From the NCBI GenBank assembly GCA_946406115.1, contig OX291546.1:13075019-13139018 (forward strand): a DNA stretch of 64,000 nucleotides. Reading direction: 5' to 3'. Below the pieces are notes generated by a model. The model was not told the DNA's origin. It was given only the letters and a program-made list of their open reading frames with translations, and made no database searches. The position numbers and the translations under genes are program-made. The DNA comes from Apoda limacodes. Its lineage: Eukaryota; Arthropoda; Insecta; Lepidoptera; Limacodidae. Shown piece after piece: positions 34,281-44,719 of this stretch; the first letter of the stretch is position 1; each line of letters opens with the position of its first letter.

Positions 34281-34282
34281 AT

Positions 34283-35012
34283 ATCTATACATATAAAAGG
34301 CTTTGTCCTGAATGACTGATGGATCAACGCACAGCCTAAACCGCTGATCGTAGAGACCTGAAACTTGGAGGGTGTGTTCTTTGTATGACGTAGGCATCCG
34401 ATAAGAAAGGATTTTCCGGAATTCTACCCCTAAGGAGGTGAAAAAGGGGGGCAAAGTTTGTATGGGACAACGTGATTCCTTGGTCCAATATACTTTAAAT
34501 TTTGCATAAACCTTTTTTAACAGAATTGATGGAAGACGTGTTTCATATTTTATTGAAATTCATCCCCTAACGGGGTTAAAAAGGGGTAGAAAGTTATTTG
34601 GCGGTTATTTGCTTCGAAGTTGATATCAATACTCCTGGTAAGACCTGAAACTTGGAGTTTGTGTTCTTTGTATGACGTAGGCATCTGATAAGATAAGGTT
34701 TTACTGAAAGGGTGAAGTGCGAGTCGGATTCACGCAATAAGGGTAAACCGATTGTAATGAAATTTTGGTAAGTTGTTATACACACGCCGGGGAATGTTTC
34801 TGAGAAAGAAAAAAAGGGTCAAGTACGAGTGAGACAGGGTCAAGTGCAAGTGAGACAGGGTCAAGTGCGAGTCGGTGTCGCGTAATAAGGGTAAACCGAT
34901 AGTAATTTTGAGTACCGATTTTGGTAAGTTTTTATGCACACGCTGGGGAAGGTTTCTGAATTAGTACCCTATTAGATTGTTTTAAAAAAAGAAACAACGT
35001 TCGCCGGTTCAG
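34283..35012 (+). mobile_element. Helitron-like element with internal duplications
   Basis: Starts A|TCTATACATATAAAAGG with the lepidopteran block ACTGATGGATCAACGCACAG and CCCCTAAGGAGGTGAAAA. Its presumed end ACAACGTTCGCCGGTTCAGC resembles the end at 37631. Inside, GACCTGAAACTTGGAG..TATGACGTAGGCATC occurs at about 34351 and 34643, and AATAAGGGTAAACCGAT at about 34736 and 34887, showing segmental duplication. Minus-strand GGTTCCGTA-family ends (AAGTGCGAGTCGG) are embedded at 34688-34745 and 34816-34895. Confidence 0.5.
34816..34875. repeat. 21-bp tandem repeat, nearly three units
   Basis: GGGTCAAGTRCRAGTGAGACA repeats at 34816, 34837 and 34858 (the last unit diverges after GCGAGT). It arose from a GGTTCCGTA-family terminus. 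Confidence 0.85.
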
Positions 35013-35025
35013 CTTTATTTATGTA

Positions 35026-35574
35026 CTAACTTCTGCCAGCGGCTTCGCCCGCTCTAAATTTCGTTATCGGCGTAGGTTCTTACGGCAACTCCTCAAAATC
35101 TTTCCTCTTTTATGGCATAATACATTCGTGTCTGTGAAACCATGGAAATACACATACAAAATTTAACCCAATCGGTCAAGCCGTTTAATAGTTGATATAC
35201 CAACAGCAGCGCCACCTACCGAGTCCAATTGTATTTTTGAATCATCCAGAAAACCATCGAAATACGCATATAAAATTTCAACCCTTTGTTCAGCCGTAAT
35301 TAATTAACTAATTATTAATTAAGTAATTAGGAATGTACGGAAGGATAATTCTTACTACCCGTTGTCCTATTTCCCGTTCTCCCGTAGGAATGAAGCATTT
35401 TCCCGTGGTAAGAAGTAGTTTATGTTTATCAGGGATAATGTCGGCTTCTAATGGTAAAATAATTTTTCAAATCGGTCCAGTAGTTTCGGAGCCTATTTAA
35501 TGCAAACAAAAAAACCAACAAACAAACAAACAAATCTTTCCTCTTTATAATATTAGTATAGAAAAGAAGAAATT
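35026..35574 (-). mobile_element. Helitron-like element, probably both ends present
   Basis: The minus strand begins TCTATACTAATATTATAAAG and GGAAAGATTTGTTTGTTTG near 35574 and ends GCGGGCGAAGCCGCTGGCAG then CTAA (diverged from CTAG) at 35026. GGCGAAGCCGC forms the terminal hairpin. It includes one unit of the CAGCGCCACCTACCGAGTCC repeat (about 35205-35300) that forms an array at 38447. No coding. Confidence 0.55.
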
Positions 35575-35576
35575 GA

Positions 35577-35942
35577 CTGGCTTAGTCAGTCTAATCGATC
35601 AATGAACAGATGAAACCGCTGTGTCTAGAAGCATGACATTTTGCACAAACGTTCCTTAAATGACATAAGTGTGCACTAAGAAGGGAATTTTGGAAATTAA
35701 TCCCCTAAGGGGGTAAAATTTGGGTTGGCATTTTGCATGGAAATGGTTAAAACTTGGCTTAAACGTCAAAAATTAAGATTTACGTGATTCACTGTTTTTG
35801 AAAAATTATTCTCTAGACGGATAAATAGAGGATGAAAATGTGTATGAGAATTCCGATGTTATTGTATGTAAAACAGTAAACAGTCAAAAGCTGTTTTTTT
35901 TAAAAAAAAGTTTACGCAGACAAAATTGCGGAAATAAGCTAG
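35577..35942 (+). mobile_element. Helitron-like element, 3' terminus at 35942
   Basis: Begins near a GACTGGCTTAGTCAGTCTA block, carries AATCCCCTAAGGGGGTAAAA and ends ACGCAGACAAAATTGCGG, then AAATAAGCTAG|T. It abuts the preceding inverted element and is followed within 10 bp by a LINE 3' end. Confidence 0.5.
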
Positions 35943-35951
35943 TATACATAT

Positions 35952-36046
35952 ATGCCTGGTGTTACAAGCGGCCATAGGCTACGGTGACCGCTTACCATCA
36001 GGCGGGCCGTAAGTCTGTTTGCCACCTTAGTGGTATAAAAAAATAA
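35952..36046 (+). mobile_element. CR1/Jockey-type LINE 3' end (short)
   Basis: Only the last ~95 bp: GCCTGGTGTTACAAGCGG, CTTACCATCAGGCGGGCCGT, GCCACCTTAGTGGTATAAAA. Confidence 0.8.
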
Positions 36047-36049
36047 TTA

Positions 36050-37490
36050 AATACAGCCTATAACTATTTGGATTATTAATGTTTCTCTAAAAAGTTTTGA
36101 ATAGTAGGTACGATATTTTTTTAATATATTTTTTTAGAAGCCAGCTCCAAACATGCAATTTTATAAATTTCCATCCATGTACATATATACATACATAAAT
36201 ATGTATATATTCCATATACTAATAGATAGGCTATAATCCTGTTTTAAAGAAACAACCCTCTGGTTCGATCACGTACTCTGCCATAACTCGACCTGACAGC
36301 TAAAGCGAAAGAAAATGGCTCTTTGGTCTTATTTTCCAAACTTCTAAAGCTAAGAGGATAGATGTATTCATATATATTTAGCAAGAATAATAAAAAATCG
36401 TATTGGAACGACTGCATTTCAGAAATATTTACTGTCATAGTCGTACAATGTAATAAGTGCAAGGTTTCCAATATCAAATAAAGATACATATAAATTCCAT
36501 ATGTATTAAATTATTCTATCGATTTTCAGCAATCTTACCAAAGCTTATCTAAGCTAAGCTCCAAGTGTTTGAAAGCTGACGCGCTTTTGTAACAAATATG
36601 GCCCCATATTTATTATTTCATCCGCGTTCAACGTAATGTTTTTATCATTTTTAGTCAGATACTACGTATTTAATAAATCAAAAAAAAAAAATACGTTCAT
36701 AGCAAAAATATAAAAAATATACACACACAAACTATCCGAGCGTGTATGTGTGTGTGTGTGTGTGACGACGACGATTTAAAAATAGTCGCTAACGTTTCAG
36801 AAAATAGAATAATAAAATGCAAAGAAGAAATCAAATTTAACAATTTTACACAGGTTAAATACCTACCTACCTATAATACCTATATCATATACCTATAATT
36901 TCTATCGGGTACCTAAGGATAATTTTTATTTAATGTATTCATATTTTATTTTTATTATTTTAAATATCGGCTATAATCGGTTTATACAATTTGGTAATTA
37001 TATTAAAACTTTCTACATACTATAAAACCTGACTTGTGAATATTATTAATAAATGTCTTACAAGTTAATTCACATTTCAAAGAAAAGTTAAAAATATATA
37101 CCTCCTACATATATACACGTTCTACTTTATAAAATGTACTCTTATCAATAAATCGTACCGAATATTGTCCGATTCCGCAAACGTAACTTGTAATATAAGC
37201 ACTTTGGACAAGGGTGCGCGCCGCCCTCCGACTTAAGACACAGTCTGCTTGCAGTATTGGGTGATTCTCTTTGTTCTTACTATAATTTACCTTTTATAAT
37301 TCACTGAAAGAAGTTCCTAGGCTGTCTTACACATTTTTATTACAGAAAAAAAAATAGAAAATATTAAGTTTTAAACTTTTTATTTTAAAAAACATTGTGA
37401 AACCAATATGTAACACTTTAACCTGATATTGCAAGGTAGAGAGACCAATTCTTATCTACTGATATATAAACAGGGAAAGGGGATCTGTAA
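36050..37490. other. Non-coding stretch with a TG microsatellite
   Basis: A TG run at 36743-36764 is preceded by an ACACAC run at 36720-36728, which together could fold. ACCT-rich simple sequence lies at 36860-36905. A short GC-rich patch at 37200-37255 (GGGTGCGCGCCGCCCTCC) is unexplained. No gene. Confidence 0.5.
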
Positions 37491-37559
37491 GCTTGTTTAC
37501 GCGTAAAGGGTTAACTTCGGAACCCTGCTTTTATATATTTGAAAGGTGCATTATTCCAG

Positions 37560-37634
37560 ACGGACATAGGTTATATTTCATGTATTTATAAGGTAGAAAA
37601 ACTATAGCGAAACAACGTTCGGCGGGTCAGCTAG
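37560..37634 (+). mobile_element. Helitron-like 3' terminus
   Basis: GAAACAACGTTCGGCGGGTC then AGCTAG|T at 37631-37634 is the characteristic terminal block; the 5' limit is unclear. Confidence 0.5.
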
Positions 37635-37828
37635 TATTATAAGTTTAAAAAATAACAAAATAGCAGAATCACTCAAAGAGCGTCGTGTGGCGATCATAAA
37701 TTGCTTGGTTTGATTAAGGCGGTGCGATGCTTGCACTCGCCCTCTGCACAATGCAACGGTGCATCAAACCTACAGGACGTCTTTTTAAATGTTACTTTTT
37801 GAATGACTCTTTCATACATATTACATTA
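37635..37828. other. Short unique segment, possible regulatory DNA
   Basis: GTGTGGCGATCATAAATTGC, TTGATTAAGGCGGTGCGATG and following bases are complex and GC-richer than the surroundings, with homeodomain-like ATAAATTG and GATTAAGG cores. No frame. Confidence 0.3.
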
Positions 37829-38062
37829 CTAGCTTGAGCCCGCGGTTTCACCCACCCTAAATTCGGCTATCGGTGTAGGATTACAGCGGTGACTCCTCAG
37901 TTATAAAAAAAACGACTCACACTTGACGATTTCACGTAGACTATGTCTTTCCCGGGACTCAAACTAGCTCCATGCCAAATTTTAATCTTAATTAGTACAG
38001 CGGTTTAAGCGTGAAGAGGTAACAGACAGACAGGGTTACTTTCACATTTATAATATAGCAGA
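37829..38062 (-). mobile_element. Helitron-like element, short
   Basis: The minus strand ends GGGTGAAACCGCGGGCTCAA, then GCTAG|T. The other side carries GCGTGAAGAGGTAACAGACA on the plus strand followed by CACATTTATAATATAG, the usual 5' region of this family. Confidence 0.55.
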
Positions 38063-38446
38063 CTCGGCAGACATTGTCCTGCCCGGAAAAGGAAAGCCAA
38101 ATTTAATATGATCTTTTTTTTAAAATTTTCATTTTTAAAATTTTGCGATTCCATAATTACTTCTGACGAATCTACAGTTGAGTCATCATTTTTGGATAGG
38201 ATATCCAAATAATTATTACTATGGCCACTATGTCTTAATTATTTAATGCTTTATTTTATTTCAAATCTTATACGTAGAAGTATTCGCGGGAAGCCTTTTT
38301 TTTTTATTCCTTTTGATTTTAAGCCAGCCCTTTCGATGGGTTTTATACGTTCTATGTGATATGTCGTTTCCAAGCCACAAATTTCACAATTATTGAAGTT
38401 GAGAGATATGATAATAATGAAGTCGCATTTAATGCATCGAATGTTT

Positions 38447-38945
38447 AGTGACACACCGACTGCAGCGCCACCTACCAGGTCCAATTGTGATATCAAACCT
38501 TGCAGGGAACTCGAACGTAAACAAAAAATATCATTAAAATCTTCCCTGCCGTTTAGGAGAAGATCAGTGACACACTGACTGCAGCGTCACCTACCGGGTC
38601 CGTTAGTGAATTCAAACCTTGCGGGGATCCACTGGAAGCCTCGAACGTACACAAAAAATATAATTAGAATCTTCCCTGCCCGTTTGGAGACGATCAGTGA
38701 CACACCAACTGCAGCGCACTTACGGGGTCCATTTGTACATTCAAACCTTACAGGGACCCACTCGAACGTATACAGAAAATATCATTTAAATCGTCCGCTG
38801 CTGATAAGGAGGACAGGGACACACAGACTGCAGTTTTTTTTGATTTTTATAATATTTTTAAACCATCTAGGAACCCATTGAAATATTCAGACAAAATTTC
38901 ACCTAAATCCTTCTAGCCGTTGAGGAGGAGTTAGGTAACAAACAC
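38447..38945. repeat. Minisatellite, four ~120-130-bp units from a Helitron-like element
   Basis: Units start AGTGACACACCGACTGCAGC (38447), and similarly at 38566, 38695 and 38815 (AGGGACACACAGACTGCAG). Each contains CACCTACCGGGTCC-like, TTCAAACCTTGCAGGGA and CTTCCCTGCCGTTTAGGAG blocks; the fourth is the most diverged. A single unit exists in the Helitron-like element at about 35205-35300. Confidence 0.85.
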
Positions 38946-39127
38946 ACGTACAGAAGAATTATACGTAGAAAAAAACCAACTCACACTTGACGTTTTCAAG
39001 TAGCCTATGTCGTACTCCGAGACTCAGACTATCTCCATGCCAAATTTCATTTTAATCCGTATAGTGGTTTAAGCGTAAAGAGGTAACAGACAGACAGATA
39101 GTTTCGCATTTATATTATTAGTATGGA
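38946..39127 (-). mobile_element. Helitron-like 5' part
   Basis: The minus strand begins A|TCCATACTAATAATATAA, GCGAAACTATCTGTCTGTCT and GTTACCTCTTTACGC. Same block order as 37829-38062 and 43620-43831; the minisatellite may belong to this element. Confidence 0.5.
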
Positions 39128-39129
39128 TT

Positions 39130-40395
39130 TTTGTAGATTTTTTGACTTCGAATAATAATGAAATTATTAATCTGCTACATCAAAGTAACATAACACCCTG
39201 TACTTGGTTACAACCTCATTGCCATCTACTCTTAGGATTACGATTGTAAGAAGGGGATCGTTTATTTCCTTTCAATTCAGCAGGTTTCAAAACTTTCTCA
39301 ACAGATTTAAGAGTAAAAAATTTTAAAATGTACTCGTACTAAAATAAAAGCCCTTTCCTGAGAATTTATCTTAAATTAGTAGGCCGTTTATAATATTTTG
39401 AAACATTTAACTACACCTACCTAGCTACCTCCTCCATATCCCTTCATGAAAATTAGTTTAATTTTTTTTTTACTTATCTTATGGCTTACAAGGGAATTTC
39501 AAAACGATGATAAAGTTTCGTAGACTGTCTTCCAAAATTGTATGCCTAATTTTTATATATTCCGAGTGTTAAGAGGTGGTAATTTTCTGTTAGGTTTGAA
39601 ACAAACAATTACTATTATAAGTAGAATAACAATACAACACATAAAAAACACTTTTGAAGATAACTTGGGTCATACGGTTTATGAGATATATGCGTACAGT
39701 TTAGCTTATCTGGTTCTCAAACAACGACTGCATAATACTATGTCTGCACCAATCACAGTTTATTTGTTCAACTACCAGACTATGACAAGAAGATATCTCT
39801 TTAAAAAAAAACATTAGTCAAAGAATTTCTTTTTTTACGATATTTTAGAATCGGGCTAAAAAATCAATCTTTGCTTTTTTTTAAAATCATGTCAGAAGTT
39901 TGGCAACCGCAGTTTCACCGTGTGAATTATAGCACCAAGTAATGTTCGGATTTGATGAAAGGGCCGGAGTACACCTCGAGGGAGTGTGATGACGTCACAC
40001 ACACGACACTGCTTGTGTGCCGCTAGTCTTTGCTAAAAATGCTTCACTCAGATGTGTGTTTCAGCAACATATAATTTTCTTTAGTAATAGATGAAGAAGA
40101 ATTAATAGGAAATCATATCTGTATTCTGTTTTGTGTTGCAGTCTTTGAAAGATTGTATTGCAATAATGTTCATTTGTCTGAATTTTGATTTTTTTTTTAT
40201 AATAATAATTTGGCTATTTAAACAGTTAGAAAAAAAATCTGACCCTCTATTATTAGGCTTTAATTAAAATTATTGAAAAAACTAAGAGTAAAATTTTCTT
40301 GATTCTTATTTCATAAAAATTCTAAATAAGTATTTGAATTTTACACCGACAAAAAACCGAGAAAATCAAGATTTTCAGTGCGGCCACGTGCTAGC
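39130..40395. other. Non-coding stretch with one CRE palindrome
   Basis: AT-rich without a credible frame (91-codon plus frame at 39542-39817 shows no family). GGGCCGGAGTACACC at about 39961 resembles a MITE terminus; TGACGTCA at 39990-39997 lies just after it. Confidence 0.45.
39990..39997. promoter_or_regulatory. Perfect CRE palindrome
   Basis: TGACGTCA within GTGTGATGACGTCACACAC is the full CREB/ATF consensus. Its position beside a MITE-like terminus means it may be transposon sequence rather than a host element. Confidence 0.3.
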
Positions 40396-40498
40396 GCCTA
40401 TTGTAAGTGGAACTCTGTCTCTTTGTATGCTTCAATAGTGTAACATGTCTTTTTACACTGGTCGAAGCGGCACGCTTTTGCTAGGGTATGCCATAGCC
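40396..40498 (+). repeat. Dispersed repeat interrupted by a hAT-like element (left part)
   Basis: TGTATGCTTCAATAGTGTAA and CACGCTTTTGCTAGGGTATG match, inverted, the uninterrupted copy at 57420-57525. Confidence 0.75.
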
Positions 40499-40769
40499 TT
40501 ATGGTTGCCATACGTCCCGTATATACGGGACTATCACCAATTTGAGAACCTTGTCCCGTATTGCTATTGCGTCCCGTTTTTGATAATATACACGTATGCA
40601 GCAATACGAAAGTTGCAAATCGTCAATTTAATGTTTTCTTAACTAGTTTGGGATTCAGGAATTCATACCTTTTAAGCAAAAAATATAGTTTTATTTAAAT
40701 TTATTGCTAATCTCGAAAAATATTACCTTATAAGTCCCGTATCAGTTCCCAATAATTATGGCAACCCTA
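40499..40769. mobile_element. hAT-like MITE (271 bp)
   Basis: Ends TTATGGTTGCCATACGTCCC and TAATTATGGCAACCCTA form ~12-bp inverted repeats. Flanks CCATAGCC (40491-40498) and CCATAGTC (40770-40777) are a 7/8 target duplication. The copy at 57420-57525 reads straight through this point (inverted: TATGTCATAGTGG), acting as a paralogous empty site. Confidence 0.7.
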
Positions 40770-40779
40770 CCATAGTCTT

Positions 40780-41078
40780 GAAGATTATTTTATTCTCTAC
40801 TTCGTTTTTTTTTGCCTCTGTTATAAGACATATAAAATTTAGCGCATTAGTAAAGTTTACTATAGGATAAACCGTTTTTCAAACTAAAATCTGAGACAAT
40901 ACATATAATTATATAATATGTGTTGCAACATAAAGATAGTGCCATGCGGCTTTACCCGTAGAAAGATCTATTCCCATGGTGACCAACGATTAGGATAAAA
41001 AGTACCTATAGTATATTTTCTTCGTTCAGCCATCGTCGGTCGTCGGCGTCATTGCTCTGTAACGCAGAAAAAAACTTT
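40780..41078. other. Non-coding stretch, nothing recognised
   Basis: No gene. GCGGCTTTACCCGTAGAAAG at 40948 may be a decayed Helitron-like terminus. Confidence 0.4.
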
Positions 41079-41082
41079 TTAA

Positions 41083-41306
41083 CCAAAAAAAAAACGATTC
41101 AAAAAGATGCACTTAAAAGGTAAAAATAATTACTTATTTCCAAAAATCTGATCTGAATTTCAGTTTAAAGTGAGGTGTCATGCAAGTAAAGTGTGTAATA
41201 AACTGTTAGGCACCAACTTCAAACTGTGATTCAGATAAGATTTTTGGAAATAAGTAATTATTTTTACCTTTTGAGTGCATCTTTTTGAAGCCGGTTGTTT
41301 TTTCGG
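41083..41306. mobile_element. TTAA-flanked foldback MITE, family C (224 bp)
   Basis: TTAA at 41079-41082 and 41307-41310 flank ends CCAAAAAAAAAACGATTC and (inverted) CCGAAAAAACAACCGGCTTC. The arms continue with AAAAAGATGCACT, TAAAAATAATTACTTATTTC and CAAAAATCT, giving more than 80 bp of near-perfect inverted sequence around a ~50-bp centre. Non-coding; piggyBac-like by target. Confidence 0.75.
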
Positions 41307-41394
41307 TTAATTTTTTTTTTTTATTTTCTTACTTTGAGTGAAGAATTGCTTTTTCGTACACTAAAAAAATTCATGCCAGTAACAAGATGTTATA

Positions 41395-41625
41395 CAATCA
41401 TCTACATAAAAATAAAGACTTTTATGGTTTTCTCATGGATGCCATTGTCAGAACTGAACCAAATTTAAATGGGACCATGCGGGATGCACCAGCTTACAAA
41501 TAAAAAAAGGAATCATCAAAGTCGGTTCTCCCAGTCGAAAGTTCTGAGGCAGCAAACATAAAAAAAATACAGTCGAATTGAGAACCTTCTCCTTTTTTGA
41601 AGTCGGTTGAAAAGAAGAGTGCACG
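41395..41625 (-). repeat. Lepidopteran dispersed repeat ending in AACCGACTTC
   Basis: The minus strand starts TTTTCAACCGACTTCAAAAA, GGAGAAGGTTCTCAATTCGA and continues with TTCGACTGGGAGAACCGACT and TTGGTTCAGTTCTGACAATG. This block order is common in lepidopteran genomes; class not assigned. Confidence 0.55.
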
Positions 41626-41629
41626 AAAA

Positions 41630-43105
41630 AATACTACCGTGAGGACTCTAGACCTGGTCAATTGAATACTCCGTAACGAAAGGAAATAATAACCAAAAAA
41701 CTGACTTTTGCTTTTCTATATTAGTTAAGATAGGATTAACTACTTAGTTCAGGCACCATAACAACTGAATCATTGCAGTAGTCTGGCCAGTCATCACTTC
41801 ATCACGAATGCTTTGGGAGGGTAATTTAGCGCGGCGCGACGCATAAGGGGGTTGACGAACAGGGGGGTTGGAAGCGAGATTAACCTCCGCCTGTTAATTG
41901 CAACAAATGGTCGTCCAGCTACAAATTATGGCTTTAGGATAAATTCACCATTTCGTAATGAATAGCCGTATTTTTGTTTAAGTTGCCTTATACATATTAA
42001 ATTGATTAAACCTTTGTAATAACGATATCTTTTTGCCTGCATTGAGGTCATGGGATAAAGCTGATAACATTAGCCGATGTAAAAATAAAACCTTTATGAT
42101 GGTTTCACACGTACAAAACCATTTTTATAATGCTCCAAAATCCATGGAATCCATCCTTTAAAAAACTACGCTAGGTAGTTAAAATACTTTTATTCCCAGT
42201 TCAGCAATTATTTTTTACATAATACATATCTCTAACGTTATTACAAATATAACATTTATTTCAATAAAATGTAAGTACAACTTATGAAATACTTGGATTT
42301 TTTCGGGGTTACCTAAAATTACTTTTTTTGTGGAGTGTTCAAAGATTTCAGAACACCCTAAAACAAGATAAGCCTATGGAAATTGGAAAATCAGATGTAG
42401 ATAAAATGCATTAATAAATCAAAAAGAAAAGTGGAACTACTTGCTTCTTGTAATTCCGCCCTCTAGTATCCACGTATAGGAATAACTAGTAGTAGGGTGT
42501 GTATGATTTTATTACATCTACTCGATACTAGATGGCATCGACAAAAAATAGAAAGTAATGACGACGCGACGGTTCGATGTTTGTTTGTTAATTTGGACGA
42601 AACTGCTTTCCTAAACTGACCTAGGAACCTTTTTTTTTAAGAAATGCTTAGAACTAGGAATTTTCTCTGCCGTAATGCAAAAGCTGGGTACACGCATGTA
42701 GTAGCTGTTCCCACAACTTTGGTTACCTTTCTTTGTCATTAAAACTAAAATATCCTAAATGCTGAATAAGGATATAATTTAATCAGCCGTTTTATAAGTA
42801 GTTTCCGTACGAAACGTGAACAGGCAGACAGTTCTGATCAGTTTTATATATATATTTTTTTTTTTTCTAAAAGTATCAAATCTCTCTAGATAAAAATTAT
42901 ACAGGACTTGAAATAAATGAGATTTTTTGCATTTTCAGAATAAACGTACAGCAAAGGGAAAAGTCGAATACATCGAAGGTTGTACGGCAGTTAAGGCTCC
43001 AGGGGTCCGTAAACTTAAACAGCATCGCTTTATCTTTCGGAAAATTCGAATCCGGATTTAGCCCACCGAGATCGCGCTAATTTTACTGTTTCGACAAAAT
43101 TAGGG
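41630..43105. other. Non-coding stretch with a conserved-looking patch
   Basis: 41780-41935 is GC-richer and complex (TTAATTGCAACAAATGG, GTCCAGCTACAAATTATGGC) and may be regulatory. At 42469-42481 and 42522-42534 GCCCTCTAGTATC and GATACTAGATGGC form a 13-bp imperfect inverted pair. No gene. Confidence 0.45.
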
Positions 43106-43113
43106 GCTTTTAA

Positions 43114-43486
43114 GAGGATACACTTCGCGGCGCAGCGGGCTTCATACAAAAGAATTTTTCATTTGTTTTTGAAATTTACTGATCAATCACTGTGAAATTT
43201 CTTAGTCATAATCCCGAGCCGAATATCTAGGTCAGTGTTTTTTGCAAAATTTTGTTAAACGTTCTATCAACTAGAAATCTTTTTTAAACCATTTGTATTA
43301 AAAACTAGAATCCTGTATAACGTTTGAACTATAAATTTTTATAGAAAACTGGCACACTGCAGACCTAGATATTTATTACTAGAAGATTTCTTCAAAATTT
43401 TGTGGTGTTTGATCAACAAGTGTCAAAAATAAGTGAAAAATTCGTTTGTATGAAGCTCGCTGCGAGGCGCCGCGAAGTATATCCTC
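43114..43486. mobile_element. TTAA-flanked foldback MITE, family A (copy 2)
   Basis: TTAA at 43110-43113 and 43487-43490 flank GAGGATACACTTCGCGGCGC and, inverted, GAGGATATACTTCGCGGCGC. The inner arms share GCTTCATACAAA. The centre TCTGCAGTGTGCCAG / TTATACAGGATTCTAG (minus) matches the copy at 1495-1837 in reverse. Better preserved than copy 1. Confidence 0.85.
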
Positions 43487-43619
43487 TTAAATTCTCAAAT
43501 CTTTAATCAAATTAGGTCATGAATCAAAAAGAAATTTATTTTTGTAAAAACTAGACCACGAGGATTACAATACACATTGTTTTTGCAATTGACACATTAA
43601 AATATCGATAAATACGAAA

Positions 43620-43831
43620 TGTCCTAAATTCGATTATCGGTGTAGGATTTTAACGGCAACTACTCAATTATAGAATAAAAACCGACTTATATTTGACGTT
43701 TCAAGTAGCCTATGTCCTTTCCCGGAACTTGAACTATCTCCAAGCCAAATTACATCTTAATCAGTACAGCGGTTTAGGCGTAAAGAGGTAACATACAGAC
43801 AGTTACTTTAACATTTATATTATTAGTATGA
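43620..43831 (-). mobile_element. Helitron-like element, 5' part
   Basis: Plus-strand blocks ATTCGATTATCGGTGTAGGA, GCCTATGTCCTTTCCCGGAA, GCGTAAAGAGGTAACATACA and ATTTATATTATTAGTATGA match 37829-38062 and 38946-39127. The terminal CTAG end is missing. Confidence 0.5.
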
Positions 43832-43834
43832 ATT

Positions 43835-44640
43835 TTAGGAGTTATTGGATTTTTGACACATATCAATATATTCCTAATTAAATAGAGTAATGTTTGAATT
43901 TTGGACAAATAAAATTTATTATGCTTTATTTATTGATCAATAGGTATAGAAATTTAGAAAACGTAACGTCTTTCTTTATACTTCAGTAACACGAAAATCT
44001 CGGAGCAGAATATCGTAAAAAGTATAAACTTTGGCGATAACGCCAACCCTAACGCGAAATGCTAAGTCATTGAAAGTATTGTTATTAAATAATATAAGTA
44101 GCGGCTTATTATTTTTTTAGTGTCTATTGCGAACAGTATCGAGATCACCGGACTTCTGAATTCATGAGTACAAAGTATGCAAGTATGTACTATGCAAGAC
44201 CTACTTGCATACATTTTTCTTTTCTCTCGAATTCCCAACTCAGTCTGGAGCGCTCGAGACTTTTCTCAATATTCTCCCTGTACCGTTGTCTGTAATCAAA
44301 TCTTGCAAGTTAAATTTAACCCACATCCGATCCGATTAACGGATGACAATGTAATATAATGATGTCATAGAGCCGGTCTAATGACGAAGACTGAAGGTGG
44401 CCATAGGACCTCTGTTACGAAACAACGCTACCTCATCGAATTGGACTTGTTTGAATTGTCTTCACAAGTATTCTGGCCTTAAACGATAACCAGGGTCTGA
44501 TGAAAACTTATATCTAACATAATTATGTATATTCTTGTATATATGAACACAAAAGGCCTATAAAACCAACTACAAATATTTTCACACAGTTTACTGTGAA
44601 TAAGGTCACACACAGAAAATCCAAAAGCACAAAGGCGAGC
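43835..44640. other. Non-coding stretch, nothing recognised
   Basis: The 60-codon frame at 44177-44359 has no features. About 44370-44480 is GC-richer and unexplained. Confidence 0.45.
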
Positions 44641-44660
44641 GAGAATGCAGACGCATTGAG

Positions 44661-44718
44661 CGGAAAATTCGATTTTCCGGCTGTCGCTTCCCTAATGCGT
44701 TGCGGCCTACGCATTAGG
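44661..44718. other. Two adjacent perfect hairpins in a GC-rich patch
   Basis: CGGAAAAT-TCG-ATTTTCCG (44661-44679) has an 8-bp perfect stem. CCTAATGCGT-TGCGGCCT-ACGCATTAGG (44691-44718) has a 10-bp perfect stem and 8-nt loop. They are 11 bp apart within a complex segment (44630-44800). Too short for a microRNA precursor; could be palindromic protein sites or a small structured RNA. Confidence 0.6.
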
Positions 44719-44719
44719 C

